From IMG/VR virus record IMGVR_UViG_3300034407_002160, positions 1 through 53,682 of that record: DNA of 53,682 nt; one strand, written 5' to 3'. The notes beneath the pieces are model-generated. The model was not told the DNA's origin, searched no databases, and was given only the letters and a program-made list of their open reading frames with translations. Below are positions 26,601 to 35,605 of this stretch, piece after piece (positions within the stretch are counted from its first letter, which is position 1; the number at the start of each line of letters is the position of its first letter). Position numbers and translations under genes: made by a program. The DNA comes from a virus.

Positions 26601-27907
26601 TTATCTATATCATATAAAGAAGCACTATACAGTTGACCAGTTTTACTACCTATACTACCATACCAATCTGTAAATGTTGAATTAGATGAGCTTACTGGTA
26701 CAAATGGGTCATCATAAGTACCACTACCTGTTTTAGGCCAACTAGCATTTGGAAACTCGCCTATTGAACTTGTAACATAAGATGATTCTGTATTATAAAG
26801 ATAGTTTTCGTAACCATCGAAGTTAGTTTTTAAGTTTCTTATTTTATTATCAACAATAGTTAAGTCTCTTTGAGAATTAGATATATTAACTAATGAAGCA
26901 CTTTCAGCTGTATATGATTCAAGTAATTCAATTTTATATTTAAAGTTCTCCAATCGTTTTTTAGCAGATGAAAAATTAATAAAATTATCATAGTTTGAAT
27001 ACTCAATATTTAATTCTTTTGGTTTTTCAGCTAAAAATTTATCTTCTATTTCTTTTTGTAATCTTTCATCACTCGTAACTAAATCATTATAATTTTTAAA
27101 TTCAGTTGAACGTTTTGTAATTGGAGAATCTACTTGAGCTGAATCAGGTACTCTTAATACCAACACGTCTTCATCTTCTTGGTCGTATGGTTTTAACTCT
27201 ACTGTTTCTGTTACTTGTGGTAAAATTTCTTTAACTATATATACTTTATCTTTTTCTTCAATATCATCTGGTAAAGGTTCGTATAATTTATATACAGCTG
27301 AAAATGGTGAGTCTTCAAAGGTTTCTCTATCAGTTTTTACATTAGTAGTGAGTAACATATTATCATCACCAAAGTGTAAAAATGTATTTAAATCTCTTTT
27401 ATTGTTTATATTATATGTTATAGTAGCATTACGAAATAAATCTATTGGTGTTAATCTATCTTCTATAATTTGACTACTAAGTTTATTTTTTAATTCATTC
27501 CAAGAAGTACTTAAACTTATTTCATCATTTTTAATATCAGTAATTGATGAAACATATGGTATATAAATAGGTATTCTATCATCAACTATAGAATCTATTG
27601 AAAATAAAAACTCTTCTACAGGTAATTTTTCAGTACCTGGGTCTGCATCACCACCTTGTTTTACTTCTTTTGTTGGGGTGAGTGTAAGTAAATAATCACC
27701 ATTATTTTTAGCTTCTACTTGTAAGTAATTTGTTAGTGTGAAAACAACTTGACTACCTTGACCACTACTAACATTAATCTTACTACCATCAGGTATTGTT
27801 AACGACCAGCTATAACCGTCAGCTACAGTAGTTGTCTCAAATGAAATAGCACTATCAAGTTTACCTACATTACCACTATTTAATCCGTTGTTTGTTAATC
27901 TAATCAT
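23642..27907 (-). CDS. Large baseplate/tail protein with LamG-like domain, 1421 aa
   Basis: The N-terminal third is charged and extended. A central region (about residues 440-560: LLPTHVKEDIENKQFFDFLDMIGQQFDEIW, later SMPYLLKAKGTLGALKGVLNCYGIP) has a helical, baseplate-like character that I have seen in tail proteins of marine myoviruses. Residues ~600-1000 contain a concanavalin/LamG-like sandwich (GEYHSVMLRKTKIEPELFLF; ASGVFNADRFGGSMMEFRLLSEPL), a glycan-binding fold. The C-terminal part is beta and Y/S-rich. It probably bridges the baseplate wedge and fibres. Confidence 0.75.
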   Translation of the reverse strand: MIRLTNNGLNSGNVGKLDSAISFETTTVADGYSWSLTIPDGSKINVSSGQGSQVVFTLTNYLQVEAKNNGDYLLTLTPTKEVKQGGDADPGTEKLPVEEFLFSIDSIVDDRIPIYIPYVSSITDIKNDEISLSTSWNELKNKLSSQIIEDRLTPIDLFRNATITYNINNKRDLNTFLHFGDDNMLLTTNVKTDRETFEDSPFSAVYKLYEPLPDDIEEKDKVYIVKEILPQVTETVELKPYDQEDEDVLVLRVPDSAQVDSPITKRSTEFKNYNDLVTSDERLQKEIEDKFLAEKPKELNIEYSNYDNFINFSSAKKRLENFKYKIELLESYTAESASLVNISNSQRDLTIVDNKIRNLKTNFDGYENYLYNTESSYVTSSIGEFPNASWPKTGSGTYDDPFVPVSSSNSTFTDWYGSIGSKTGQLYSASLYDIDNQNRLVNLLPTHVKEDIENKQFFDFLDMIGQQFDEIWSYTTAMSEITDRQNDLSEGFSKELVLNIAKSLGWTQQDGKDLLDLSQIAFGQKLTGSTYSLYTSGSLSSPPEGDISKEITKRLIASMPYLLKAKGTLGALKGVLNCYGIPSSILRVREYGGLQKQNQKAQFEIARKFTRALRFKGAQYVLTSWDDDDTTNRKPDTVEFRFRAVSGSDQILVQKDTDWAIKLKDNNSTDNKGTVAFMLTGSFGLQEISSSLLPIYDGEYHSVMLRKTKIEPELFLFPSIETASLFNPPFIKGISNAENGDIQIVSSSNVAKSGTKSLSHINTSYDGSSFSKFYKKPSNDITDNISAASVSQGETFMFSAYAKVSSSVVDSVGRLSLFELDSNEEIVNWDQEFEYSLQDGGIKSSEQVGLNETEWKQIVVEKTMKFPNTANLGVRFENLKPQTTIFWDDISLRKVSSNTDSINDNFNYDLYVKKYDSGVDRIVHSSKSTLHITGSASQSYNASWTGSGNLYIGGDNSGTASGVFNADRFGGSMMEFRLLSEPLKEESFNLHVSNPKSYTGNTPSSSYYNVSRRFSFDDNKTLSDGDSIRDVKANQTTTQTGSAFGFDGENTFESVVDKTKTIIPNSGPNRRNATKIRIENNFLSGSGASLSINERYDVSSNDFAPLDSPKLGIYFSPVDVVNEDIISSFANLDFNQYLGDPRDVFDESYSGLRDISKQYFQKYTSGSATFWDYMHIIKYYDQSVFKQLRKLVPARAKSQMGTLIEGNIFERSKSPVQRNNPTVTQPSYEDNINISRFVDTSAYGEQEQSGSIITIETEYPNYTGEIDSSATFRTPSLYTLNQSLHKYVNDETLYISGSAKFGGPNKVFSEPTGSIILDNRKSELNQQYKFYYTSSAHYAQSQLTSLDRYVNFYSSKSLVETDLDPEYQHVTALNNSFYEGVKNTISTTIDGDYPVVIRVTSPTVAVPTDSTDTNLNVIDSE

Positions 27908-27914
27908 TTGTTTA

Positions 27915-29348
27915 TTATCCTACACTTATAAATGCTGGTATATGTAAAGTACTTGGTTGACCGTCTTTAGGTTCAATTGTTAATTTAACACCAACGTTTA
28001 AATGTTTTTGATGTAGTCTTATTGTTACTTCACTACCATTACTAGAGTCTATAATTAATTTTAACGGTGAGGAAATTTCTGCACTTGGTTCTACAAATTC
28101 AACATCTCCTTTTGTATTAGAAGAGCTCCATGCTGTGATTCTACTGTAATCCTTTGGATTTGAATCATAATCCCAACCAGTTAATTCCCAAGTGTATTTA
28201 GTTGCCACGTTTGGTTTACTTGAATTACTTTTTAGAGTAATAGTATTTGGACTATCTGGACCTTGCCATGTGTACTGTACACGACCTCCTTTTTTCTGTA
28301 ACTCTTGAATATTCGAAATATTTTCTTCTTTTCGTTTATATACTATATCATCATAACCACTAAATTTTATACCTTGTAAAGTATTTGCTAATTGGGTGGC
28401 CTTTTGTGCAGCAGTTGTATTTCCGATGATAGTTTTTGCAGTACCTACATCAGTTGGGTAATCAGTATCACTTAAACCTGTAAACACTTCGACTAATCTG
28501 GTAAGATTTCTATCACCATATTCATAAGAAGCCAAACTATCATTTGATATAAAGAATCGAGCTTGTATTATTGATGATTCTAATTCTTCAGTTGCACCTG
28601 GTGTTTGACTACCATCTGTAGATACTGGTGGTGGTAAAAATTCTTTTATAAATGCGTTATCAATTGAAACATAACCACCTATCATTTGTTGTGTTAACTG
28701 AGAGATGTCACCAGATAATTTCATTGTTTTACTATCACCTTTTAATGCGTCTCTATCTGCATAAAAAGAAAGAGAATTATCTTGAGGTATAGTTATTTTT
28801 TTTGAAGTTACTTGTGCTTCTAAAAAACTAGTTAAATACTCACTATCATTTATAGATTGTGGTGCTAACCTAATTTCTTTTCTTGAAGGTGAAATTTCGT
28901 GTACAAAATATTTATACTCTTTTAAAAATAATTCTTTAGAAAAATCTGTATGTGTTTCACCTGACATAATTTTACCATTATCCATTATGTGATAATTAGT
29001 ACCATTAAATATCCTACCATCTGAGTCAACTAACACCGTCTCATACGAGCCTGCAATTTTTCTCAAAAAATTATATTTCACTACATACTTACCTCTGTCA
29101 TAACCCATTTTTCTAAGTATAGTACCAGTGTTTAATTTTACACCAGTTTCATAATTATAAGAATAGTCTGAAACATCTACGATACTTGTTTCTAATAAAT
29201 TTTCGTTTGTGTCGTATATTAAAACCTCTACACAATCATTTGGATTAGTAGTGAATTCACCTCCATAGTAAGCATTTTCTACTGTAGACAAATTTACTGT
29301 TTGTCCAGTTTGTAAAAGTTCTAAATCTTTTTCGTTTAATCTACTCAT
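27915..29348 (-). CDS. Baseplate-region structural protein, 477 aa
   Basis: Starts MSRLNEKDLELLQTGQTVNLS. Mixed beta/loop sequence with an Ig-like C-terminal part (NTITLKSNSSKPNVATKYTWELTGWDYD, VTIRLHQKHLNVGVKLTI). It lies between the large LamG protein and the 180-residue protein, in the wedge cluster, with its start sharing bases with the previous stop. No named homologue recognised. Confidence 0.75.
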   Translation of the reverse strand: MSRLNEKDLELLQTGQTVNLSTVENAYYGGEFTTNPNDCVEVLIYDTNENLLETSIVDVSDYSYNYETGVKLNTGTILRKMGYDRGKYVVKYNFLRKIAGSYETVLVDSDGRIFNGTNYHIMDNGKIMSGETHTDFSKELFLKEYKYFVHEISPSRKEIRLAPQSINDSEYLTSFLEAQVTSKKITIPQDNSLSFYADRDALKGDSKTMKLSGDISQLTQQMIGGYVSIDNAFIKEFLPPPVSTDGSQTPGATEELESSIIQARFFISNDSLASYEYGDRNLTRLVEVFTGLSDTDYPTDVGTAKTIIGNTTAAQKATQLANTLQGIKFSGYDDIVYKRKEENISNIQELQKKGGRVQYTWQGPDSPNTITLKSNSSKPNVATKYTWELTGWDYDSNPKDYSRITAWSSSNTKGDVEFVEPSAEISSPLKLIIDSSNGSEVTIRLHQKHLNVGVKLTIEPKDGQPSTLHIPAFISVG

Positions 29349-29890
29349 TATGCTATAGGTTCTCCATCAGGTATAGCTAATATTTCACCATCAGTTAATG
29401 TTATTAATGTATCTAAAACATAGTCTTGACCATAGTATACTGCTAAGTCAACAAATTTTCTTTTTTGATTATTTTGAACTAACCACCTATCATAATTTGT
29501 TGGGTCATCATTTGTAATTACGTTACCATTTTGAACATTATTAGGTAATGTAGTTGCAAAACTTTCTGTAGCTAGTTCAGATATACTTCTATCGATTATT
29601 TTTTCTAAACTGTTATTTCTAATATATCTTGGATAAGACTGAATGGTAGTCGTTTTAGATAATTCTTGTTGTTCTTTTGTTATATAGTCGTGATATTGTG
29701 AACCTGGTGTTATATCTACATTTTCTATACCGTTTGATGATATTATATCTTCAAAAGAATATAGAATATTATTTCTTCTAAATCCTATTGATGCAAACTC
29801 TTGCAAGTCTTCCAAATAACTTGTTCTAAGTTTAGATACAAATTCTTGATAAAAGTCTACAGTTTCTAATTCTGTTTTTGTATATGGCAT
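29348..29890 (-). CDS. Baseplate-region protein, 180 aa
   Basis: Starts MPYTKTELETVDFYQEFVSKLR, helical and acidic in the N-terminal half. The stop shares a base with the next start, and its own start overlaps the previous stop (29890). Not recognised; position between gp6-like and large baseplate proteins suggests a wedge component. Confidence 0.7.
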   Translation of the reverse strand: MPYTKTELETVDFYQEFVSKLRTSYLEDLQEFASIGFRRNNILYSFEDIISSNGIENVDITPGSQYHDYITKEQQELSKTTTIQSYPRYIRNNSLEKIIDRSISELATESFATTLPNNVQNGNVITNDDPTNYDRWLVQNNQKRKFVDLAVYYGQDYVLDTLITLTDGEILAIPDGEPIA

Positions 29891-31020
29891 TATTGACTTA
29901 CCTTAAATGTGAATCCTTCATCATAATATTGGTCTAACTCATCAGCAGTACCTTCATCTGTCACTACTCTAAATTGTAATGTATAATATCTTTCTGGTTG
30001 ATAACCTTGTAAATCTAAATTAAAATAGTTACCTGTTGAATCACAACTTAATTTAGAACCCGTACCAAATGGTACTATGATATCATTTGTCTCCGCATCA
30101 GTAATTGAGTAGAATGAAGAACCACTTGGTAAATATTTTATTGTCAATCCTGCAGGTGTTGTTGAGTATGTTGCTGATGGGAATCTTTCTCTACCAACAA
30201 CTCTAAATCTAGCTCTTGAATTTTCTTTATATTCTGGTCGTAAACCTTTCATATAAATTACACTATCTTCTAAATTAGCAGAAGTTAATGCATCTAACGT
30301 ACCAGTAGTCCAAGTTGAATCATCCCATACTGCTTCTAATGTTGGTGGAAATATTGTGTGAGTGTTTGATGAGAAAAATGAAAAACTACCTAATCTATCT
30401 GTATTACCTTCTGATGCTGATGGGTGATTATTGCCAACACTACCACTACGCTTAACTAAAAAACCATCATTAATAACAGTACCATTTAACCAATTATTTA
30501 CTGTACCAGTGACATCTATTTTTAAATCTCTTGACTGATGATTAAGTGATGCAGATGCTGCTGGTGCTACACTAGAGCTATACCAAACTCCTCCTGCTCC
30601 ATCATTAGCACCACTACCACTTGCCCATAATGTACCATCAGTTTCACTATATCTATATTTCCAACTACAACCATCTGAAGTCTGAGGGTTATCATATGAA
30701 CGACCAGTACCCATATCCCAAGAACCACTTATTGCGTATGCAAATAAACTTTGTGATGCTGCTAATGCTTTTGGGTTTGCATCATATAAATTTAAAAAAT
30801 ACTTTGCTGCCCTACTACCAGTTTGAGGTATTAAACCTGAAGAAGAAGCTTCTTGGAAAAACGTTGTATCGAATTTTATTAAAATTCTTGAGACATCAAC
30901 ACTAGCTCCAGTATCACTAACATTTTTTCTGATTTCTAATACTTCATCTAGCCCAGAGTTTAAACTTGAACTAGCCTCAAATATTGTTGTATCTTTTTCA
31001 GGAAATATAAAATAATGCAT
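29890..31020 (-). CDS. Virion protein with DNRLRE-like beta-sandwich domain, 376 aa
   Basis: The N-terminal two thirds follow the DNRLRE/CBM-like pattern: FPEKDTTIFEASSSLNSG, LEIRKNV, SRILIKFDTTFF, YFLNLYD, DLKIDVTGTVNNWLNG and DGFLVKRSG. In cellular proteins this sandwich is often extracellular and attached to adhesins. The C-terminal ~110 residues look like a second beta domain (IIVPFGTGSKLSCDSTGNYF). It sits directly after the gp6-like gene, so it is probably a peripheral wedge or host-contact protein. Confidence 0.72.
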   Translation of the reverse strand: MHYFIFPEKDTTIFEASSSLNSGLDEVLEIRKNVSDTGASVDVSRILIKFDTTFFQEASSSGLIPQTGSRAAKYFLNLYDANPKALAASQSLFAYAISGSWDMGTGRSYDNPQTSDGCSWKYRYSETDGTLWASGSGANDGAGGVWYSSSVAPAASASLNHQSRDLKIDVTGTVNNWLNGTVINDGFLVKRSGSVGNNHPSASEGNTDRLGSFSFFSSNTHTIFPPTLEAVWDDSTWTTGTLDALTSANLEDSVIYMKGLRPEYKENSRARFRVVGRERFPSATYSTTPAGLTIKYLPSGSSFYSITDAETNDIIVPFGTGSKLSCDSTGNYFNLDLQGYQPERYYTLQFRVVTDEGTADELDQYYDEGFTFKVSQ

Positions 31021-31024
31021 TAAC

Positions 31025-33001
31025 TTACTCCACTATACCTAAATTATCACCGACAACTTTACCTTTGATGTCTGCGTTTGGAAATTTAACTTCAAAAATA
31101 CTAGGGTCAAGTGCTGGATACAAGACACCGTCAATCATACTATTTTTAATATCATAAAAATTACCAGAGTACCCTTCACCTGCTTTGTATTTGTTTTCAA
31201 TTTTTATAACGGTGTCTGAATCAATTGGCGGTACAACTGATGCAACACCTTCTACTAATGATAACTCATATGCAATATCAGCTAATACAATCGGTTGACC
31301 TATTTGCCACCTATCAATGTCAAAGAAATCTTTTACTGTTGCAACACATCTAAGTAAAACATCATTCTTTGAAAATTCAGCTTTTGTCAATATTGCAAAG
31401 TTCACAGCAATGTTAATAACGTATGCATCTTTAATATTTACTGCATCAGTCACAAGTCTATATTGTGATAAATAAGTTTTTAAGTTTTCTTTTACTGTTT
31501 GATTTAATGGTGTTAATTTTTTATTTGAATTAAATCCTAATGTATACATATTCATTGCTAAAGGATTTGGTGTTCTAACTTGTACAGATTTTATTGTTTT
31601 ACCTATGTCACTTTCTTGAATTGTTCGCTCTAACTCATCTGTACCTACAGACTTATTTAACTGGTCATCTTGTACTAAATGTACTTTTGCAATATTACCA
31701 TATTTTGATGGTAGTGAATAAGCACGTATAATATAATCTTCTTTAGTGACAGCCCTCTGTTGTGATTGAAAATACGCTAACGCATTTTCTCTAACTTCTC
31801 TAACTGATTCACCAGCTGAACCACCTGTTGCTGGTAGTGGGTTGATAAATGAGACTGAATCTTTTGACTCTTGAACTGAAGTAGTTGATAGCAAATCATC
31901 TTGTATTTCATATGAAATACTTGATATTGATGTTATATCGTTACTATTGACATTATCATCAATACCACCACCATAAGAATACTTGATAGTAAGTGTTGTA
32001 TTAGAAGGTGCTAAACCAAAAGCTTTTGTATTTAAAAAGTTACTTGGGTCGAATGCCTTTGTTAAAAAACTTGGACTACCAGGTAAAGTCGAACCTACCA
32101 TAGAAGGGTTTGGTATAATTTCTTCATCTGGATTATTAGATATACCTGCACCAAATCTTAATACCGAAGAATCATTTTGGTCAATATATCTTGTGAATCT
32201 ACGAGATGTTTTATTTAGTTTAAGAATATAAGGTGATACCTCTCTATTAATTACCGAAGTAGGGTCATTAGTTGCATTGTTTTCAATATCAGCAAATACT
32301 GTATCTCTTGCCAATGAATCAACTTCAGACCAATTGTTACCATCACTATCAGTACAAGAAATAACTTCTATAACTTTTGGATTTGATAATTTTATTTGTG
32401 TATATTTTTCTGCACTACCAAATGTAAATGTTTCAGTAACTATATTACCACTTTCTGCTTTTACTTGTTTTTTTAATAAATACTTTGTAGGTATATTATC
32501 TTCAGTTTCGAAAATTGTAATGTCACGTGGTTCATAAGAACTTGAAAACTTAAAATTAACATCTTCTAAAGTTCTAAATGTAGTACCAGTGCTAGTTGAT
32601 GTGAGTTGAGTACCCGCCTTAACATTAAGTGCATATCTTTCATCAGGTTTTTCGTTAAGTGCAGGTACAGTTTGAAATACATCTAACACTACTGAAGCTG
32701 GGGCTGTAACATTTGGCTTATAACCAAAAGATTGAGCTATGTTATACACATTTCTTTTTTCTTCTGCGTAAGCTAAAAGTGATTCTTTAAATTGTGAATC
32801 AATATAATAAGAAAGAACATCACCAACATAAGCTGCCATTTCGATGAACATCATACCAGGTGATGACTCGTTGAAGTCATTGTATGTGTTTGGAAAATAT
32901 ACTTTAGCAAATTCAATTAAATTATCTCTAAAGTCACTAAAGTCTTTATTAAGATAATTGACTTGTTTTACCATATTCTTTTTTGTACTTGTTCTAGCCA
33001 T
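31025..33001 (-). CDS. Baseplate wedge protein, gp6/J-like
   Basis: 658 residues. The N-terminus (VNYLNKDFSDFRDNLIEFAKVYFPN, then SPGMMFIEMAAYVGDVLSYYIDSQ) is the conserved start of T4 gp6-like proteins, and the middle (AGESVREVRENALAYFQSQQRAVTKEDY) is the hallmark of the baseplate J family. gp6 dimers form the inner ring of the T4 baseplate. The gp25-like gene lies 9 bases upstream, the same pairing as in T4-type wedges. Confidence 0.93.
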   Translation of the reverse strand: MARTSTKKNMVKQVNYLNKDFSDFRDNLIEFAKVYFPNTYNDFNESSPGMMFIEMAAYVGDVLSYYIDSQFKESLLAYAEEKRNVYNIAQSFGYKPNVTAPASVVLDVFQTVPALNEKPDERYALNVKAGTQLTSTSTGTTFRTLEDVNFKFSSSYEPRDITIFETEDNIPTKYLLKKQVKAESGNIVTETFTFGSAEKYTQIKLSNPKVIEVISCTDSDGNNWSEVDSLARDTVFADIENNATNDPTSVINREVSPYILKLNKTSRRFTRYIDQNDSSVLRFGAGISNNPDEEIIPNPSMVGSTLPGSPSFLTKAFDPSNFLNTKAFGLAPSNTTLTIKYSYGGGIDDNVNSNDITSISSISYEIQDDLLSTTSVQESKDSVSFINPLPATGGSAGESVREVRENALAYFQSQQRAVTKEDYIIRAYSLPSKYGNIAKVHLVQDDQLNKSVGTDELERTIQESDIGKTIKSVQVRTPNPLAMNMYTLGFNSNKKLTPLNQTVKENLKTYLSQYRLVTDAVNIKDAYVINIAVNFAILTKAEFSKNDVLLRCVATVKDFFDIDRWQIGQPIVLADIAYELSLVEGVASVVPPIDSDTVIKIENKYKAGEGYSGNFYDIKNSMIDGVLYPALDPSIFEVKFPNADIKGKVVGDNLGIVE

Positions 33002-33010
33002 TTAATTTTC

Positions 33011-33463
33011 CTATCTTCTATATTGTAAACCATCTGAACCAACAACCAAAGTAGCTCCGTATGATGCATCTAAAGTTATTGATTCCATTGTTTGTGGATT
33101 TAACGTAGTAGAAAATTTTACTTCTACAAAGATTTTATTTTTATCACCTTCTTCTGTAAGTGTGTTTACTTCTTGAATATTGATATAAGGTAACCAAACA
33201 CCAGTTGCTCTTCTAACTTCTTCTTCGAGTCTTATTGGAAGTTCATCGTTTTGTTGTTCAAAACACAACTCTCTCAATCTACTACCAAATTCAGGTTGAC
33301 CTACTCGTTCACCTACTTGAGTTAATAACAAGTTTCTTAAATTATGTCTTGATTGTTGTAATGAATTTTTAGTTAAGGCAAAGTCATTATTTATATCTCT
33401 TCGTAATGGAAAAGATAATCCAATATAAGTATTGGAATTCATATCATCTTCTCTTGCGCTCAT
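33011..33463 (-). CDS. Baseplate wedge protein, gp25-like
   Basis: 150 residues with the gp25/lysozyme-like fold signature: GLSFPLRRDINNDFALTKNSL, then QSRHNLRNLLLTQVGERVGQPEFGSRLRELCFE, where the EPR-like core motif appears as GQPEFGS. gp25 forms the wedge core with gp6 and starts sheath assembly. Its position between the 149-residue protein and gp6-like supports the call. Confidence 0.93.
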   Translation of the reverse strand: MSAREDDMNSNTYIGLSFPLRRDINNDFALTKNSLQQSRHNLRNLLLTQVGERVGQPEFGSRLRELCFEQQNDELPIRLEEEVRRATGVWLPYINIQEVNTLTEEGDKNKIFVEVKFSTTLNPQTMESITLDASYGATLVVGSDGLQYRR

Positions 33464-33912
33464 TAATTACCTTTTTTATTATTCATAGCTTTCATTAAAT
33501 CTGAATAGTCTCGTGTTAAAGCATTTGTTACGTGTTCTGGGACTTGTTCTGAATTTACACCTGCTTTTTTCATAGTATCTACAGCTACCATATCACGTTC
33601 AACTTCTTCAGGTTGACTGTAACCCATTAACTCTGCCATACGATTTGTATCAAAAGCTTTTCCAGTTACAGTAGGATATTCATTTTGTTGAGATTTAGAT
33701 AAACCAGCAGTTTCATTTAAAATGTTATTGATAGTTTCGTCTTTAGAATATTTTACTTCTTTTTTTGGTGAAGAAACTTGTTTAGTGACTTCTGGAAGGA
33801 CTTCTTCTAAAGTAGGTGAAGATTCTTCTTTTATAAATATCTTCTGTACTTCTTTTTGTACTTCTCTACGGACTACTTCTCGTATTATTTTTACAAGGCC
33901 TTTTTTAGTCAT
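33463..33912 (-). CDS. Hypothetical virion-cluster protein, 149 aa
   Basis: Begins MTKKGLVKIIREVVRREVQKEVQKIF, an amphipathic basic helix, then a long disordered acidic middle and a C-terminal helical region (NRMAELMGYSQPEEVE). Its stop overlaps the gp25-like start. Similar small helical proteins occur next to gp5/gp25 in marine T4-like phages, but no function is recognised. Confidence 0.7.
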   Translation of the reverse strand: MTKKGLVKIIREVVRREVQKEVQKIFIKEESSPTLEEVLPEVTKQVSSPKKEVKYSKDETINNILNETAGLSKSQQNEYPTVTGKAFDTNRMAELMGYSQPEEVERDMVAVDTMKKAGVNSEQVPEHVTNALTRDYSDLMKAMNNKKGN

Positions 33913-33920
33913 AATAACTC

Positions 33921-35039
33921 CTATGTATTATTTTGATTAATTTTTTTAATTTTATCTAATGAGGCTACTGTTTTTGGTACTTTAAGTGCATCTAATTTAG
34001 ATAAATCTACTTCAGGTAATTCTGGTACCTCAGGTAATTCTGGTATTTCAGGTAGTTTAAAATCTGGGTCTGCTGTCATCACTTGAAAATTTAAAAACGA
34101 CAAATTAAGTATTGAATCAGACACAGTATTAATATCTTTTAATAATTTAGCAGCATCAGTACCTACCTTTGGCCATAGTTGACTACCTGCTGAAACTAAT
34201 ATAGATTGTATACCAGTCAATACACCAACTATACTGTTTTGAAATTCTAACATTTTTTGACCATTAACTGTTGGTAACATTGGTGCTCTCGGGTCACCCA
34301 TTTTTATCGTATTAAATTTTGTAGCATTTAAACTAATTTCACCTGCTTTTAAAAATATATTTCTGTCTCCAGTAATAAATATATCATTCGATTTTATTTT
34401 AATTTTTTTATTATCAACATCAGTATTATCAATACCACCTTCTAAATATATAGATGAATCATCTTTATTTAAATTTTCTACTACATCTTTACCTCTGTGA
34501 CCTGCTACTATTTTTATTTGAGGCTTTTGTTTGTTTGAACCAAACTTTATAGAATGCCCATATCTACCTTCAAAAACAATATCACCTTCATTAATACGAA
34601 TAGGTTGAACATCTTTTCTTTCAAATGTCTTACCATATTTAGTATTTTCTACATAATTACCAGCGGCTCCTGGTATAGAGTTTTCATTAACAGAACCTTT
34701 ACGATTTATAATACCTGTATAATAGTGTTGTCCATTATATTCTAAAACCACAACGTGTTCTCCAACAAGTGGCACAGCCGTTATATTTGGTGTCAAAGAT
34801 TTAACTACGCCACCTAATATTTCTTGATTAGGATTATTTATAAAAGTACCTCTAACGCTACCACGATTACTAGGTTCATTCAATATAACCTCTGTAACTT
34901 CAAAAGCTTCACCTTCAAAAAAATCATACTGCGATGAAGCAATTAATTTTTTTACCATAGAACCTATTCTTGAAAAAGTTGGTACACCAGTATCATAAGA
35001 CGTAGTTGTATCTACTCTTCTTTTTCGTCTATAAGCCAT
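33921..35039 (-). CDS. Baseplate hub/spike protein, gp5-like OB-fold without lysozyme
   Basis: 372 residues. After a basic start, an OB-fold region (residues ~40-130: GEAFEVTEVILNEPSNRGSVRG, PLVGEHVVVLEYNGQHYYTGIINRKG) matches the gp5 N-terminal domain, and the following IKFGSNKQKPQIKIVAGHRG and repeated beta motifs look like a spike/beta-helix section. No lysozyme motif is visible between them, unlike T4 gp5. The C-terminus is a P/E-rich linker (PEIPELPEVPELPEVD). The lysozyme function is thus absent or on another protein. Confidence 0.82.
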   Translation of the reverse strand: MAYRRKRRVDTTTSYDTGVPTFSRIGSMVKKLIASSQYDFFEGEAFEVTEVILNEPSNRGSVRGTFINNPNQEILGGVVKSLTPNITAVPLVGEHVVVLEYNGQHYYTGIINRKGSVNENSIPGAAGNYVENTKYGKTFERKDVQPIRINEGDIVFEGRYGHSIKFGSNKQKPQIKIVAGHRGKDVVENLNKDDSSIYLEGGIDNTDVDNKKIKIKSNDIFITGDRNIFLKAGEISLNATKFNTIKMGDPRAPMLPTVNGQKMLEFQNSIVGVLTGIQSILVSAGSQLWPKVGTDAAKLLKDINTVSDSILNLSFLNFQVMTADPDFKLPEIPELPEVPELPEVDLSKLDALKVPKTVASLDKIKKINQNNT

Positions 35040-35434
35040 TAATTTACCTTTGTTACTGTTTCAATCTTATTATGTATTTTGTCTGATTCTTGTTGTAAAT
35101 CTTTTATTGTATCTTCCATACCAGAAAGTAATTGTTCTTTCTCTGCTTCAGATAAACCAAATTCATCTTCAGCTCCTGCTTTACCTTCAGCTGAAATTAG
35201 TCTTTGTACAACTGCTGCCATCTTGACAAGTTGGTCATCGTTTCTAACATTGATTTCTAAATACTCTTTAATCATAGGTACTATCTGAACTGCAGTATCA
35301 CCGTCTTTTATAAACTGCACAAGTTCTCTTGTTAGAACATCAAGTTGTTTTCTGTTATGTTTTGTATTGTCGTAAATGTCTTTAAATAATGATGATAATG
35401 ATTTACCATCAAAGATTTCATAATCTATTGCCAT
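35039..35434 (-). CDS. Coiled-coil structural-cluster protein, 131 aa
   Basis: First gene of the tail operon. Helical throughout, with a C-terminal coiled coil (SEAEKEQLLSGMEDTIKDLQQESDKIHNKIE). It overlaps the gp5-like start by one base. Leader contains two TATATTTAT elements. May be a tail assembly or chaperone protein; not recognised. Confidence 0.72.
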   Translation of the reverse strand: MAIDYEIFDGKSLSSLFKDIYDNTKHNRKQLDVLTRELVQFIKDGDTAVQIVPMIKEYLEINVRNDDQLVKMAAVVQRLISAEGKAGAEDEFGLSEAEKEQLLSGMEDTIKDLQQESDKIHNKIETVTKVN

Positions 35435-35462
35435 AGTTCACCTAAAATAGTTTTGTATACTA

Positions 35463-35471
35463 ATAAATATA
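35463..35471 (-). promoter_or_regulatory. Late-type element TATATTTAT before tail operon
   Basis: Exact 9-mer, 28 bases before the first gene of the large tail/baseplate operon (ATG at 35434). Confidence 0.55.
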
Positions 35472-35493
35472 GTACATATAAAAAACCTTCATA

Positions 35494-35503
35494 TATAAAT
35501 ATA
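35494..35503. promoter_or_regulatory. Two-way late-type element (TATAAATA on plus, TATATTTAT on minus)
   Basis: Plus strand reads TATAAATA at 35494-35501, identical to the T4 late promoter octamer, and points to the plus-strand small gene. The minus strand at 35495-35503 reads TATATTTAT. It lies in the divergent gap 35435-35605 and could serve either side. Confidence 0.45.
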
Positions 35504-35543
35504 TATTGGTTTATATTATTTCATTACAAAATAATTATTACTG

Positions 35544-35584
35544 AGGGTTACTCGGTTCATAAAATAATCGATGACCCTTTTTTT
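35544..35584 (+). terminator. Attenuator-like hairpin in the leader of the plus-strand gene
   Basis: AGGGT (35544-35548) pairs with ACCCT (35574-35578), with an inner TCG/CGA pair (35552-35554 with 35569-35571), followed by a run of seven T. It lies between the candidate promoter and the start at 35606, so it can only act on that gene or on stray plus-strand transcripts. Confidence 0.45.
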
Positions 35585-35605
35585 CTTAACTAACGGGAGA
35601 TAACC

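Noticed and set aside
33921-35039. Lysozyme domain in the gp5-like protein
   Set aside because: No catalytic Glu-containing lysozyme motif is seen between the OB fold and the beta section.
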